A stretch of DNA of 39,600 nucleotides from NCBI RefSeq assembly GCF_015277675.1, contig NZ_JADHEC010000033.1:1-39600 (forward strand), in the 5' to 3' direction. The DNA comes from Flavobacterium soyangense (GTDB taxonomy: Bacteria; Bacteroidota; Bacteroidia; Flavobacteriales; Flavobacteriaceae). Within the stretch, counting starts at the first letter, position 1, and each line of letters opens with the position of its first letter. The notes beneath the pieces are model-generated. The model saw nothing but the letters and a program-made list of their open reading frames with translations. It made no database searches and had not been told where the DNA came from. Below are positions 15,452 to 23,485 of this stretch, one piece after another. The translations under genes and the position numbers were made by a program.

Positions 15452-17077
15452 ATGGCAACAGTAATTAACATGCCTCGTTTGAGCGATACTATGACGGAAG
15501 GAACGGTAGCAGCTTGGTTAAAAAAAGTAGGAGACAAAGTCAGTGAAGGCGATATTCTTGCCGAAATTGAAACTGACAAAGCAACAATGGAATTTGAGTC
15601 CTTCAACGAAGGAACACTTTTATACATTGGAATACCAGAAGGAGAAACTGCACCCGTAGATTCTTTATTGGCAATCATAGGAGACGAAGGCGAAGATATT
15701 ACCGCTTTATTAACAGCGAAACCTGTTGCATCTCCAGCAAAAGAAGAAGCTCCAGCAGCAACAGAAGTTAAGAAAGAAGAGACTGCAGTTGCATCAGGAA
15801 GTTTGCCAAAAGGAGTTATTGTAGTTACAATGCCTCGTTTGAGCGACACCATGACCGAAGGAACGGTTGCAACTTGGTTGAAAAAAGTAGGCGACAAAGT
15901 TGCCGAAGGTGATATTCTTGCTGAAATCGAAACCGATAAAGCAACAATGGAATTCGAATCTTTCAACGAAGGAACTTTATTATACATCGGAATTGAAGCG
16001 GGTCAATCTGCGCCAATCGACAGCCTATTAGCCATCATCGGACCAGAAGGAACAGACATTAGTGGCATTGCCGAAAATTATAAAATAGGAGGAGTTGCAC
16101 CTGCTACAGTTGCAACCGAAGTAGCAAAATCGACACCAACTACAGAAACTGCGCCAATTGTTCAAGAAGCATCTACTGACGGACAAAGAGTTTTAGCTTC
16201 GCCATTGGCAAAGAAAATTGCAGGTGAAAAAGGAATCCAATTGTCACAAGTAAAAGGTTCTGGCGAAAACGGACGTATCACAAAAAGTGATGTGGAAAAC
16301 TTTACGCCACAAACTGCGGCTGCTCCAGCTGCAAGTTCAGTTCCAGCCAAAACAGAAACTGTTGCCGCTCCAAAACCTTATGTTCCATCAGGACAGGTAG
16401 CAACCGAAGAAATCAAGAACTCGCAAATGCGTAAAATCATTGCGAAACGTTTGGCAGAATCTTTATTCACTGCACCACATTACAACTTGGTAATTGAGGT
16501 AACAATGGACGAAGCAATGAAATCAAGAGCAATTATCAACAGCGTTCCTGATACCAAAGTATCTTTTAACGATATGGTAATTAAAGCTTCTGCATTTGCT
16601 TTGAAAAAACACCCAAAAATCAATTCACAATGGACTTCTGAATCAATCATCATCAACTATCACGTGAATATTGGTGTTGCCGTTGCTGTTGAAGACGGAT
16701 TAGTTGTTCCTGTATTGCCATTTACGGATGGTATGAGTTTATCTCAAATTGGCGCAAGCGTAAGAGACCTTGCAGGAAGGGCCAAAAACAAAAAATTATT
16801 GCCTACCGAAATGGAAGGAAGTACTTTTACTATTTCTAACCTTGGAATGTTTGGAATTACTGAATTCAACTCCATCATCAACCAACCGAATTCTGCTATC
16901 CTTTCAGTAGGAGCGATTGTAGAAAAACCGGTGGTAAAAAATGGACAAATTGTGGTAGGAAACACAATGATGTTATCTTTGGCTTGCGATCACAGAACTA
17001 TCGACGGTGCAACCGGAGCACAGTTCTTGCAAACCTTGAAACAATATATTGAAAACCCAGTGACGATGCTGGCCTAA
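15452..17077 (+). CDS. pdhC: Dihydrolipoyllysine acetyltransferase (pyruvate dehydrogenase E2)
   Basis: E2 carries the acetyl group from E1 on lipoyl-lysine arms and transfers it to CoA. The 541-residue protein has two lipoyl domains with near-identical ETDKATMEFES motifs (lysines 43 and 163). Ala/Pro/Thr/Glu linkers follow, then a peripheral-subunit-binding domain (RVLASPLAKKIAGEKGI, 246-262), then the catalytic domain from about 320 with CDHRTIDGATG (His514, Asp518). The two lipoyl domains are offset by exactly 120 codons and are also very similar in DNA. It is the second gene of a pdhA-pdhC operon that ends at the terminator at 17099-17136. Confidence 0.96.
   Translation: MATVINMPRLSDTMTEGTVAAWLKKVGDKVSEGDILAEIETDKATMEFESFNEGTLLYIGIPEGETAPVDSLLAIIGDEGEDITALLTAKPVASPAKEEAPAATEVKKEETAVASGSLPKGVIVVTMPRLSDTMTEGTVATWLKKVGDKVAEGDILAEIETDKATMEFESFNEGTLLYIGIEAGQSAPIDSLLAIIGPEGTDISGIAENYKIGGVAPATVATEVAKSTPTTETAPIVQEASTDGQRVLASPLAKKIAGEKGIQLSQVKGSGENGRITKSDVENFTPQTAAAPAASSVPAKTETVAAPKPYVPSGQVATEEIKNSQMRKIIAKRLAESLFTAPHYNLVIEVTMDEAMKSRAIINSVPDTKVSFNDMVIKASAFALKKHPKINSQWTSESIIINYHVNIGVAVAVEDGLVVPVLPFTDGMSLSQIGASVRDLAGRAKNKKLLPTEMEGSTFTISNLGMFGITEFNSIINQPNSAILSVGAIVEKPVVKNGQIVVGNTMMLSLACDHRTIDGATGAQFLQTLKQYIENPVTMLA
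15470..15985 (+). repeat. Direct repeat encoding the two lipoyl domains
   Basis: Two copies of about 155 bp (15470-15625 and 15830-15985) lie exactly 360 bp apart and encode nearly the same residues. Differences are mostly at third codon positions, which points to an in-gene duplication kept under selection. Confidence 0.85.
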
Positions 17078-17098
17078 TAGCTCGTTTGCTTATATATG

Positions 17099-17136
17099 AA
17101 ATCCCGTTTTGAGTAAAATCAGAACGGGATTTTTTG
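17099..17136 (+). terminator. Terminator after pdhC
   Basis: A perfect 10-bp stem (AAATCCCGTT with AACGGGATTT) has a 14-nt loop and continues into TTTTTG. It ends the pdhA-pdhC transcript and lies between convergent genes. Confidence 0.85.
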
Positions 17137-17148
17137 TAATCAATGGTA

Positions 17149-17355
17149 CTATACTTCTATTTCGTCTTTAACCAAAAAACAGACTAAGGTACACATCGCC
17201 ATTAATGTAATAAAACATCCAGTCCAAACATTTCCGTTTTCATATTTCTCTTCATATTGATCGATTAGTTTTCCTCTATATCCTTTTATGATCCAGAAGA
17301 AAAAGCCTCCAATCCAAAGTAAAGTAAGTTTTGCTGCGTAAGGTTCTTTTGCCAT
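17149..17355 (-). CDS. Small membrane protein of unknown function, 68 aa
   Basis: I do not recognise a named family. The 68 residues contain two predicted membrane segments, LTLLWIGGFFFWIIKGY (about 10-26) and TGCFITLMAMCTLVCFLV (about 45-62). A charged loop between them (RGKLIDQYEEKYENGN) and an acidic tail complete the protein. It lies 12 nt downstream of the GT4 glycosyltransferase on the same strand and is probably co-transcribed. The clean coding pattern and tight spacing argue that it is real. A role near the envelope is only a guess from the membrane segments and its neighbour. Confidence 0.7.
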   Translation of the reverse strand: MAKEPYAAKLTLLWIGGFFFWIIKGYRGKLIDQYEEKYENGNVWTGCFITLMAMCTLVCFLVKDEIEV

Positions 17356-17367
17356 AATATTAATTTA

Positions 17368-18615
17368 TTAAATTCTCTTATTCTTCTCCTGAATCCATCG
17401 TGACATGTATTTCGTGCTGGTCAAAGTATGATGTTGCAATAGTGTTCCCATAAAATTATCTAATCTATGTAGTTTTAAATCAGTTTGAACTTTTAAAACA
17501 TGCAGCATAAAATCATCAACAAATAAGGATTTCAAATAGCGTTTTTCTATAATTTCGAAACCATTTTCTTGGGCTTTGCGCCAAAGGGTTTTGTCTTGAT
17601 ATAATTGAACCGCTTTGTCAGCAAAAACTTGAGAATCATCTGTAATAAAACCATTCCATGGTAAAACGCCACACATTGATTCGGCACCAATTGTAGTCGT
17701 CACACTTGGTGTCCCGCATTGCATTGCTTCAACCAACTTTCCTTTTATTCCTGCACCAAAACGCAAGGGAGCTAAAACAACTCGGGCATTTTTTACAAAT
17801 TCTTGCGCATCATTGGCACGACCCATAATATAGAAACCATCTTTTGGTTGGTGTAATAGCAACACTTTTTGAGAAGGATATGCTCCGTAAATTTGCAAAA
17901 CCGCTTCCGGCATTTGTTTTCTGATGAGTGGCCAAATGGTTTCCTTTAGATATTGAACCGCATTCCAATTGGGTTCGTGAAGGAAGTTGCCAATAAAAAC
18001 AAAGTTGTTTCGTTCTTCAAATGAAGGCAAATTTTGAATGGTTGATTCTTCAATCGGATCCAGAAGTAATGGCAAATAAAACAATAAACTGGAATCGATT
18101 TTGAAAACAGATTGTAATAATTCCATTTCAAATTCGGCAATCATTAAGGAAATGTCAGAACGAAGAATACTGGCAATTTCTCGTTTCGCAACTTCTTCAA
18201 CCAATAAATCGTCTGTTGAAAAGTATCGATTTTCCTTGAATGCTTTTTGTCGAGCCAAACGCAGACAATGCAAATCTTCGGTATCCAGTAATCTCAGAGT
18301 ATCAGGACAATTTTCGGCCACGCGCCAGCCAAATTGCTCTTCCATCATAAAACGGTCAAACAAGACAATTGCAGGATTTAAGTCTTTTGCATAATCATCA
18401 AAACTAGAACAATTTAAGGCGATGGATTTCTTGGAAACGCCTAAAGAGTTAAGGTCAATCATATAATCGCTATCCATTGCCGGACTGGCAAAAGTAACTT
18501 CTAATCCCATTTTTTTAAAAACAGCAATCAATTGCAACATCCTTCCTCCGGCTGCAGAAGAATTAGGTTCTGGCCAAACAAATCCAATAATTAAAACGTG
18601 CTGATTAGCAATCAT
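17368..18615 (-). CDS. Glycosyltransferase, GT4-like
   Basis: This 415-residue enzyme likely transfers a sugar from a nucleotide donor to a surface glycan or lipid. Near the N-terminus, SAAGGRMLQLIAVFKKMGLE is the acceptor-side Rossmann start. The C-terminal donor domain shows NFVFIGNFLHEPNWNAVQYL, then VLAPLRFGAGIKGKLVEAMQ followed by CGTPSVTTTIGAESM, the E-x7-E-like region of retaining GT-B enzymes. No signal peptide or membrane segment is seen, so it should act at the inner face of the membrane. Substrate and acceptor cannot be told. No other polysaccharide genes adjoin it except a small membrane protein downstream. It is divergent from miaE across a 105-nt gap. Confidence 0.82.
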   Translation of the reverse strand: MIANQHVLIIGFVWPEPNSSAAGGRMLQLIAVFKKMGLEVTFASPAMDSDYMIDLNSLGVSKKSIALNCSSFDDYAKDLNPAIVLFDRFMMEEQFGWRVAENCPDTLRLLDTEDLHCLRLARQKAFKENRYFSTDDLLVEEVAKREIASILRSDISLMIAEFEMELLQSVFKIDSSLLFYLPLLLDPIEESTIQNLPSFEERNNFVFIGNFLHEPNWNAVQYLKETIWPLIRKQMPEAVLQIYGAYPSQKVLLLHQPKDGFYIMGRANDAQEFVKNARVVLAPLRFGAGIKGKLVEAMQCGTPSVTTTIGAESMCGVLPWNGFITDDSQVFADKAVQLYQDKTLWRKAQENGFEIIEKRYLKSLFVDDFMLHVLKVQTDLKLHRLDNFMGTLLQHHTLTSTKYMSRWIQEKNKRI

Positions 18616-18688
18616 AAATAACTTTTTACGTTACAAAATAAGGGAAATAAAACCGCAAATCAATCCATTTCACAACAAATAAAAACTG

Positions 18689-18696
18689 TATTTTTG
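18689..18696 (+). promoter_or_regulatory. Probable miaE promoter -7 element (TATTTTTG)
   Basis: This is an exact TAnnTTTG match, 24 nt upstream of the miaE ATG. A TTTC 17 nt upstream is a weak -33 candidate. Confidence 0.55.
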
Positions 18697-18720
18697 TGAT
18701 TCATTTACATACAAAGAAAG

Positions 18721-19302
18721 ATGTTAGGATTAAAATTAGCAACAGACCCAAAATGGGTAAATATCGTCGAATCGAACATCGAAGAAATCTTGACTGATCA
18801 CGCTTGGTGCGAGCAAAAAGCGGCAACAAACATTATCACCATAATTACTTATAATTCAGAACACGAAGAATTGGTAACGGATTTATTGGAAATCGCCAAA
18901 GAAGAATTAGAGCATTTTCAAAGAGTTCACAACATAATCAAAGAACGTGGATTGACTTTAGGAAGAGAAAGAAAAGACCATTATGTAAATGAACTTTTTA
19001 AGTTTTTGAAAAAAGACGGAAGCAGAAACGACGCTTTTGTAGACCGTTTGCTTTTCTCAGCAATGATTGAAGCCCGAAGTTGCGAAAGATTTAAAGTATT
19101 GTCCCAAAATATTGAAGACAAAGAATTGGCTGCATTTTACAAAGAATTAATGATAAGTGAAGCCGGACATTACACGACCTTTTTGCGCTTTGCCAGAAAA
19201 TATTCAGAGAAAGTCGATGTTGACAAACGTTGGCAAGAATGGATTGATTTTGAAGGCGAACTCATTACAAACTACGGAAAAAGCGAAACCGTTCACGGAT
19301 AA
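18721..19302 (+). CDS. miaE: tRNA-(ms2io6A37) hydroxylase
   Basis: MiaE is a diiron monooxygenase that hydroxylates the isopentenyl group of modified adenosine 37 in tRNAs reading U-starting codons. The 193-residue protein shows the complete ferritin-like metal ligand set: Glu31, E62-L-E-H65, Glu117 in IEARSCERF, and E147-A-G-H150 in SEAGHYTTF. It is a single gene with its own likely promoter and a terminator downstream. Its neighbour on the other strand is a tRNA-Val gene, which is not a substrate of this modification, so the placement is probably coincidental. Confidence 0.94.
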   Translation: MLGLKLATDPKWVNIVESNIEEILTDHAWCEQKAATNIITIITYNSEHEELVTDLLEIAKEELEHFQRVHNIIKERGLTLGRERKDHYVNELFKFLKKDGSRNDAFVDRLLFSAMIEARSCERFKVLSQNIEDKELAAFYKELMISEAGHYTTFLRFARKYSEKVDVDKRWQEWIDFEGELITNYGKSETVHG

Positions 19303-19376
19303 AATAATTTTGGGACAAAATACGACATTAAATTTTAACCGCTACTTAGCTATTCTCTCCTCGTTATAAGATATAA

Positions 19377-19411
19377 AAAAAAACTCCATTATTTCTAATG
19401 AAGTTTTTTTG
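19377..19411 (-). terminator. Terminator shared by miaE (+) and tRNA-Val (-)
   Basis: A 12-bp stem with one mismatch (AAAACTCCATTA with TAATGAAGTTTT) is flanked by A-runs on the left and T-runs on the right, so it can work in both directions. It begins directly at the 3' end of the tRNA. Confidence 0.75.
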
Positions 19412-19486
19412 TGGGCGATGAGGGGTTCGAACCCCCGACCCCCTCGGTGTAAACGAGGTGCTCTGAACCAGCTGAGCTAATCGCCC
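19412..19486 (-). tRNA. tRNA-Val (anticodon UAC)
   Basis: On the minus strand the acceptor arms GGGCGAT and ATCGCCC pair over 7 bp with discriminator A. The D arm is GCTCAGCTGGTTCAGAGC. The anticodon stem CCTCG/CGAGG holds the loop TTTACAC with anticodon TAC. The T arm has the TTCGAAC loop. CCA is not encoded. The tRNA stands alone and is not part of a cluster. Confidence 0.95.
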
Positions 19487-19665
19487 TAATTGTGGGTGCA
19501 AATATAGGGTGGTTTTTTGCTTTTCCAAAACATTTTTATGAAAATTTAAATTTTATTTTTGGCAGGGTTCTATTTCGTTGAAATTTAATTTATTAAGGTT
19601 AAAATTTATTATTTAAGAAACTCCATTTGTTGGTTACAAACAGAGTTTCTCAAATTATTTTATTA
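19487..19665. other. Gap between tRNA-Val and the secreted protein gene
   Basis: AT-rich sequence with no gene. It should hold the tRNA promoter on the minus strand and the 3' end of the secreted protein transcript. The stretch near 19615-19655 has GAAACTC/GAGTTTC arms (AAGAAACTCCATTTG and ACAGAGTTTCTCAAA) that could form a terminator hairpin for 19666-20466. Confidence 0.5.
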
Positions 19666-20466
19666 TTATTTGGACATTGTAGGCTCATTATGATAAATGT
19701 AATCCCCATGAAGTCCCGTGAAAGCTTTATTCATTTCGTCAAAAAATGCTTTTCTTTCGGCCTCTTTTGGCCACGCAGCTTTTATTAATTCGTCGTCTTT
19801 TTCACTTGATTTTTCTATATCGCTAAAGGAATCAAATAAAAAGGCTTCCATAAAATCTCTGCTGTCAGAACCCCAAGAATGACGATAAGGATAATAGGCT
19901 TTGATATAAGGGTTTTTCAAGGTTACTTTTTCATTAAATTCCTTCATTCCTTTCCCTTGGCCGTTCATTGATAATTGCGACCTGCGAATATAGACAATCA
20001 TAGGTTCTTTTGAATCGGTTTTTAATTGTTTTTCACCAACTGAAGGGACTGATGTGTATATTTCATCTGAATGTTTTGTTATATAATAACTTCTTTCTTT
20101 GTCAAAAAAAGCTTTTCTTGCTTTTTCATCTGGCCACGCTTTTTTAATTAATTCATCTGAAACATCATTGGATTTCTCAATATCTTCCCATGTTTTATAA
20201 ACCGAAACCATCAAGATTTCAGAACTATTTGCAGTATAATAATGTGTTAAAATTTCAGAACCTATTATTAAATCATTCTTGCTGACAACCTTGTCAAAAT
20301 ATTCTTGTTCAGTTTTTCGCCAATCAGTACGATCAGCATCCAGATTTCGATACATTGTGGTGATAGTAATAAATACTGGTTTTGGATCTTCTTGAGCACG
20401 GATCCCCATACTCAATAGGAATGTAAAAATCAACATTCCTAACAACGAATTTTTTTTTGTTTTCAT
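19666..20466 (-). CDS. Secreted protein with internal duplication, function unknown
   Basis: The 266-residue protein has a signal peptide ending GIRAQ and no membrane segment in the mature part, so it is exported. It consists of two similar halves 121 residues apart: DIEKS, DELIKKAWP and KAFFD at 96-122 recur as DIEKS, DELIKAAWP and KAFFD at 216-243, each followed by an H-x2-E/D-x-IY segment. Each half starts with a beta-rich stretch (VFITITTMYRN and MIVYIRRSQLS), so each may be a ferredoxin-like alpha/beta-barrel unit of the kind that pairs in dimeric alpha-beta barrels. The fold is inferred from pattern only. No catalytic residues can be named. The gene stands alone, with an AT-rich leader of about 115 nt. 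Confidence 0.8.
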   Translation of the reverse strand: MKTKKNSLLGMLIFTFLLSMGIRAQEDPKPVFITITTMYRNLDADRTDWRKTEQEYFDKVVSKNDLIIGSEILTHYYTANSSEILMVSVYKTWEDIEKSNDVSDELIKKAWPDEKARKAFFDKERSYYITKHSDEIYTSVPSVGEKQLKTDSKEPMIVYIRRSQLSMNGQGKGMKEFNEKVTLKNPYIKAYYPYRHSWGSDSRDFMEAFLFDSFSDIEKSSEKDDELIKAAWPKEAERKAFFDEMNKAFTGLHGDYIYHNEPTMSK

Positions 20467-20582
20467 AAAAATTTGATGTTAAATGATTAATTAATAATAA
20501 ATTAGAGTTAAATCTAATAAATTATTAATTATTTATTTAGAATAAATTAAAATAATTTTAAACAAAAATTTATGCTTTGAAG

Positions 20583-21818
20583 TTAAATCCCTCTATTTAA
20601 AGGTAATTCCGCCACTACAAAAGTGCTTCCTCCTATATAAATGAAATCTTTTCTTGTGGCGTTATTCTTAGCTTGTATATAAGCTTCTGTCAATGAGTTG
20701 TATATGTTGCCGGAAAGATAATGTTCTTGTGCTTTTTCTTTTAGAATTGAAGTTTCTAAACCACGAGGAATATTGGGTTTGCAAAAATAATAAATGGCAT
20801 TTGTTGGGAATAATGGCAAGATTTCATTTAAATCTTTATCGTTTACAACACCCAAAATAATATGTAATGTGTCAAATTTTTCTTTTTGGATTTGCTTCAA
20901 CACAATTTCCAATCCATTTTTGTTATGTGCCGTATCACAAATAATTTTGGGGAATTTTCCTAGTTGTTGCCATCTTCCTTCGAGTCCCGTATTTTTCACG
21001 ACATTCAATAATCCTGATTCGATGTCTGTTTCATAAATAGTAAACTCCTTCTGTGAGTTTAATATTGAGATAGTTTGTATCACTGTTTTTTTATTGTGAA
21101 CTTGGTAATCCCCAATTAAATCAGAAGGATAATTGGCAGAAATTATGTCGGAAGCAAAATAAATTTCGGAATGATTCTCTTTGGCTTTTGTCAAAAACAC
21201 CGGTTTTGTTTCTGATGTATATTCGCCAATAACTACTGGAATTCCGGGTTTTATAATTCCTGCTTTTTCAAAAGCAATGGCTTCGAGCGTGTTTCCGAGA
21301 AATTGGGTGTGATCAAATGCGATATTTGTAATTACGGATACAAGAGGCGTAATAATGTTGGTGGCGTCTAATCTTCCGCCCATTCCCACTTCGATAATGG
21401 CGATATCCACTTTTTCTTTGGTAAAATATTCAAAAGCCAATCCCACCGTCATTTCAAAGAAACTCATATCATTGGCTTCAAAAAAAGATTTGTTTTTATT
21501 GATGAATTCACACACAAAATCTTCCGAAATTTCTGTGCCATTAATCTTGATGCGTTCCCTATAATCTTTTAAATGTGGCGAAGTATATAATCCAACTTTA
21601 TATCCCGCTTCTTGAAGTATCGATGACAGCATATGCGAAGTCGAACCTTTGCCATTGGTTCCTGCAACGTGAATGCATTTGAGATTTTGCTGTGGATTGC
21701 CAAGATGATTTACAAGCAAATGGACATTGGTTAAATCTTTTTTATAAGCCGAAGCGCCCTGAAGTTGGTACATCGGGAGTTGATTAAACATCCAGTTTAT
21801 GGTTTCCTGATAGTTCAT
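20583..21818 (-). CDS. folC: Folylpolyglutamate synthase / dihydrofolate synthase
   Basis: FolC adds glutamate to dihydropteroate and extends folate polyglutamate tails, and belongs to the Mur ligase superfamily. The 411-residue protein has the P-loop VAGTNGKGSTSHML (51-64), followed by GLYTSPHLKDYRERI and EVGMGGRLDATNII. FDHTQFLGNTLEAIAFEKAGI and ICDTAHNKNG are further family blocks, the last marking the C-terminal domain. The start MNYQETINWMFNQLPMYQ is the usual beginning. It is divergent from exbB. Folate ties it loosely to gcvP further right, which uses tetrahydrofolate as one-carbon acceptor. Confidence 0.95.
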   Translation of the reverse strand: MNYQETINWMFNQLPMYQLQGASAYKKDLTNVHLLVNHLGNPQQNLKCIHVAGTNGKGSTSHMLSSILQEAGYKVGLYTSPHLKDYRERIKINGTEISEDFVCEFINKNKSFFEANDMSFFEMTVGLAFEYFTKEKVDIAIIEVGMGGRLDATNIITPLVSVITNIAFDHTQFLGNTLEAIAFEKAGIIKPGIPVVIGEYTSETKPVFLTKAKENHSEIYFASDIISANYPSDLIGDYQVHNKKTVIQTISILNSQKEFTIYETDIESGLLNVVKNTGLEGRWQQLGKFPKIICDTAHNKNGLEIVLKQIQKEKFDTLHIILGVVNDKDLNEILPLFPTNAIYYFCKPNIPRGLETSILKEKAQEHYLSGNIYNSLTEAYIQAKNNATRKDFIYIGGSTFVVAELPLNRGI

Positions 21819-21942
21819 TTTTCTAATAAAATAAGGGACATTTAAAATATTTTTCGTTTTTTTTAGTTTAATAGTAGATCGAAAAGTATCTTTAGTGCAA
21901 ATTTCAAATAAATTTTAGAATTAATGTGTAAAATAATAATAT

Positions 21943-22638
21943 ATGTTTAGTTTAATACAATTACAAGCCGATACCATCGCAAATGCCGCATCAAACGTAG
22001 TGATAGAAAAAATCGCTCCAACTACCGAAATCTCGGTTTTAGAATTTATTTTAAAAGGAGGTTTTTTCTTAATTCCAATTTCAATATTGTTATTTTATAC
22101 TTTTTATTTGATTATAGAACGCTATTTGTACATTCATAAAGCGTCTAAAATTGATGCTCTTATGATGCGAGATGTGAGAGATAATCTTAATTCTGGCAAA
22201 CTGGATAGAGCTTTGTCAATTGCAGAAAGAAGTAATAATTCTTCTGGAAATGTTATAAGAGAGGGAATTCTCTTGATTGGCCGGCCTATTGCTGAAATTG
22301 AATCGAATATGGATCGCGCTGCCGACATTGAAATTGGCGAAATGGAAAAGCATTTGGGACAACTTGGGCTTGTTGCCGGAATTGCACCAACATTTGGGTT
22401 TATTGGAACTATTTCGGGAGTTATCAAGATATTTTATAGTATTTCGGTTACCGAGAATATCAGTATTGGTAATATTTCAGGAGGTTTATACGAAAAAATG
22501 ATTAGTAGTGGTGCCGGATTATTGGTTGGTATTATTGCCTACAGTGGCTACCATTTATTAAACGGAAAGGTCGATAATTTTGCTTTAAAAATCCAAAAGC
22601 AAATACTTGAGTTTGTCAATATTATTCAAAAATCTTAA
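21943..22638 (+). CDS. exbB: MotA/TolQ/ExbB proton channel family protein
   Basis: ExbB forms the inner-membrane proton channel that, with ExbD, powers TonB. The 231-residue protein has an early membrane segment (GGFFLIPISILLFYTFYLII, about 34-53). Two more segments follow around GLVAGIAPTFGFIGTISGVI (140-159) and GAGLLVGIIAYSGYHLL (190-206), the conserved pore-lining pair. The cytoplasmic loop between segments 1 and 2 is in the normal position. exbD begins 3 nt after the stop. A TATCTTTA near 21890 is a weak promoter candidate. Confidence 0.92.
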   Translation: MFSLIQLQADTIANAASNVVIEKIAPTTEISVLEFILKGGFFLIPISILLFYTFYLIIERYLYIHKASKIDALMMRDVRDNLNSGKLDRALSIAERSNNSSGNVIREGILLIGRPIAEIESNMDRAADIEIGEMEKHLGQLGLVAGIAPTFGFIGTISGVIKIFYSISVTENISIGNISGGLYEKMISSGAGLLVGIIAYSGYHLLNGKVDNFALKIQKQILEFVNIIQKS

Positions 22639-22641
22639 GCA

Positions 22642-23037
22642 ATGTCAATAAAACGAAAAAGAAGATTCCACGCCGAAGTCGCTACGTCTTCGTTGAGTGA
22701 TATTATGTTTTTCTTGTTGTTGTTTTTCTTGATTATATCCACTTTGGCGAATCCAAATGTGATAAAAATGACGTTGCCAAAAGCAAAATCCAATGAGAAA
22801 ACCAACAAACAATTCATTAGTTTGTCCGTTACCGAAGACAAGAAATTTTACATAGACAAACAACCCGTTGCCTTCAAAGAATTAGAAACCACTTTGATGT
22901 CAAAAATGAATCTAGGAAAAGACCAAACGGTAATTGTGCGAATTCCGTTCAATCTACAAGTTCAGGATTTAGTGGATGTTTTACAAATTGGTGTTAGAAA
23001 CAACTTAAAGTTTGTGATTGCCACAAGTCCGAAGTAA
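22642..23037 (+). CDS. exbD: ExbD/TolR biopolymer transport protein
   Basis: ExbD is the channel partner of ExbB. The 131-residue protein has the basic N-terminus MSIKRKRRFHAEV and one membrane helix with the proton-carrying Asp in SLSDIMFFLLLFFLIIST (Asp20). A periplasmic domain ends in VQDLVDVLQIGVRNNLKF. It is tightly coupled to exbB. A cognate tonB is present 577 nt further on but points the other way, with a repeat-rich insert between. Confidence 0.93.
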   Translation: MSIKRKRRFHAEVATSSLSDIMFFLLLFFLIISTLANPNVIKMTLPKAKSNEKTNKQFISLSVTEDKKFYIDKQPVAFKELETTLMSKMNLGKDQTVIVRIPFNLQVQDLVDVLQIGVRNNLKFVIATSPK

Positions 23038-23064
23038 ATGGAATTTGTTTGTTATAATGTTTTT

Positions 23065-23140
23065 TTGTCATTTCGACCAAAGGGAGAAATCACATATCGA
23101 GAGCAACTAATGAGATTTCTCCCTTTGGTCGAAATGACAA
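23065..23140. repeat. Large perfect palindrome, 27-bp arms
   Basis: Arms at 23065-23091 and 23114-23140 are exact reverse complements over 27 bp, with a 22-nt loop. The arms contain GTCATTTCGACC and GGGAGAAATC, a sequence type scattered between genes in many Bacteroidota genomes (recalled, not searched). It starts 28 nt after the exbD stop and could also stop or protect the exbBD transcript. Confidence 0.9.
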
Positions 23141-23149
23141 GCAGTAAAA

Positions 23150-23182
23150 GAAAATGCCTCGATAATTTAGAGGCATTTTCTA
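23150..23182 (+). terminator. Terminator-like hairpin after exbD
   Basis: A perfect 11-bp stem (GAAAATGCCTC with GAGGCATTTTC) with a 9-nt loop is followed by TATTT. It lies 10 nt after the large palindrome and is the likely end of the exbBD transcript. Confidence 0.65.
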
Positions 23183-23272
23183 TTTAAATCTGTGTCAATC
23201 TTTTTAAGCCATTTTATATGCTGGTTTTATCTTCAATGATTTTTAATATTTTTATTTTATTAAATTTAGATA

Positions 23273-23476
23273 TTAAAATGATTTGAAAAAAAATATAATA
23301 GATGTAATTACTAAAGCAATTATAATAACCCAGTCTTTAAATGTTCCAATATTAGTGTCTAGTTTATAAAAAAAAGGATTTTCATCTCTTCCTTCTCGCC
23401 ACCATTTATGGGTTTTATAGTATCCAAAAGCTAATATCCCACATAAAATACTATAAAATAAATTTTCATAAATCAT
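23273..23476 (-). CDS. Small membrane protein of unknown function, 67 aa
   Basis: The 67 residues have two likely membrane helices, LFYSILCGILAFGYY (about 6-20) and WVIIIALVITSIIFFF (about 49-64). They are separated by a polar loop with KTHKWWREGRDENP and an N-T-N-I-G-T-F-K-D motif. I recall similar small proteins in flavobacteria but know no function. It lies 9 nt downstream of a 29-codon ORF encoding a signal peptide and was probably translated from the same mRNA. It lies in the insert between exbD and tonB, on the tonB strand. Confidence 0.65.
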   Translation of the reverse strand: MIYENLFYSILCGILAFGYYKTHKWWREGRDENPFFYKLDTNIGTFKDWVIIIALVITSIIFFFKSF

Positions 23477-23485
23477 ATTCTATCT

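Noticed and set aside
15433..15987. 184-codon minus-strand ORF with internal repeats opposite pdhC
   Set aside because: Its repeat is the antisense image of the duplicated lipoyl domains on the plus strand; it is a shadow, not a gene.
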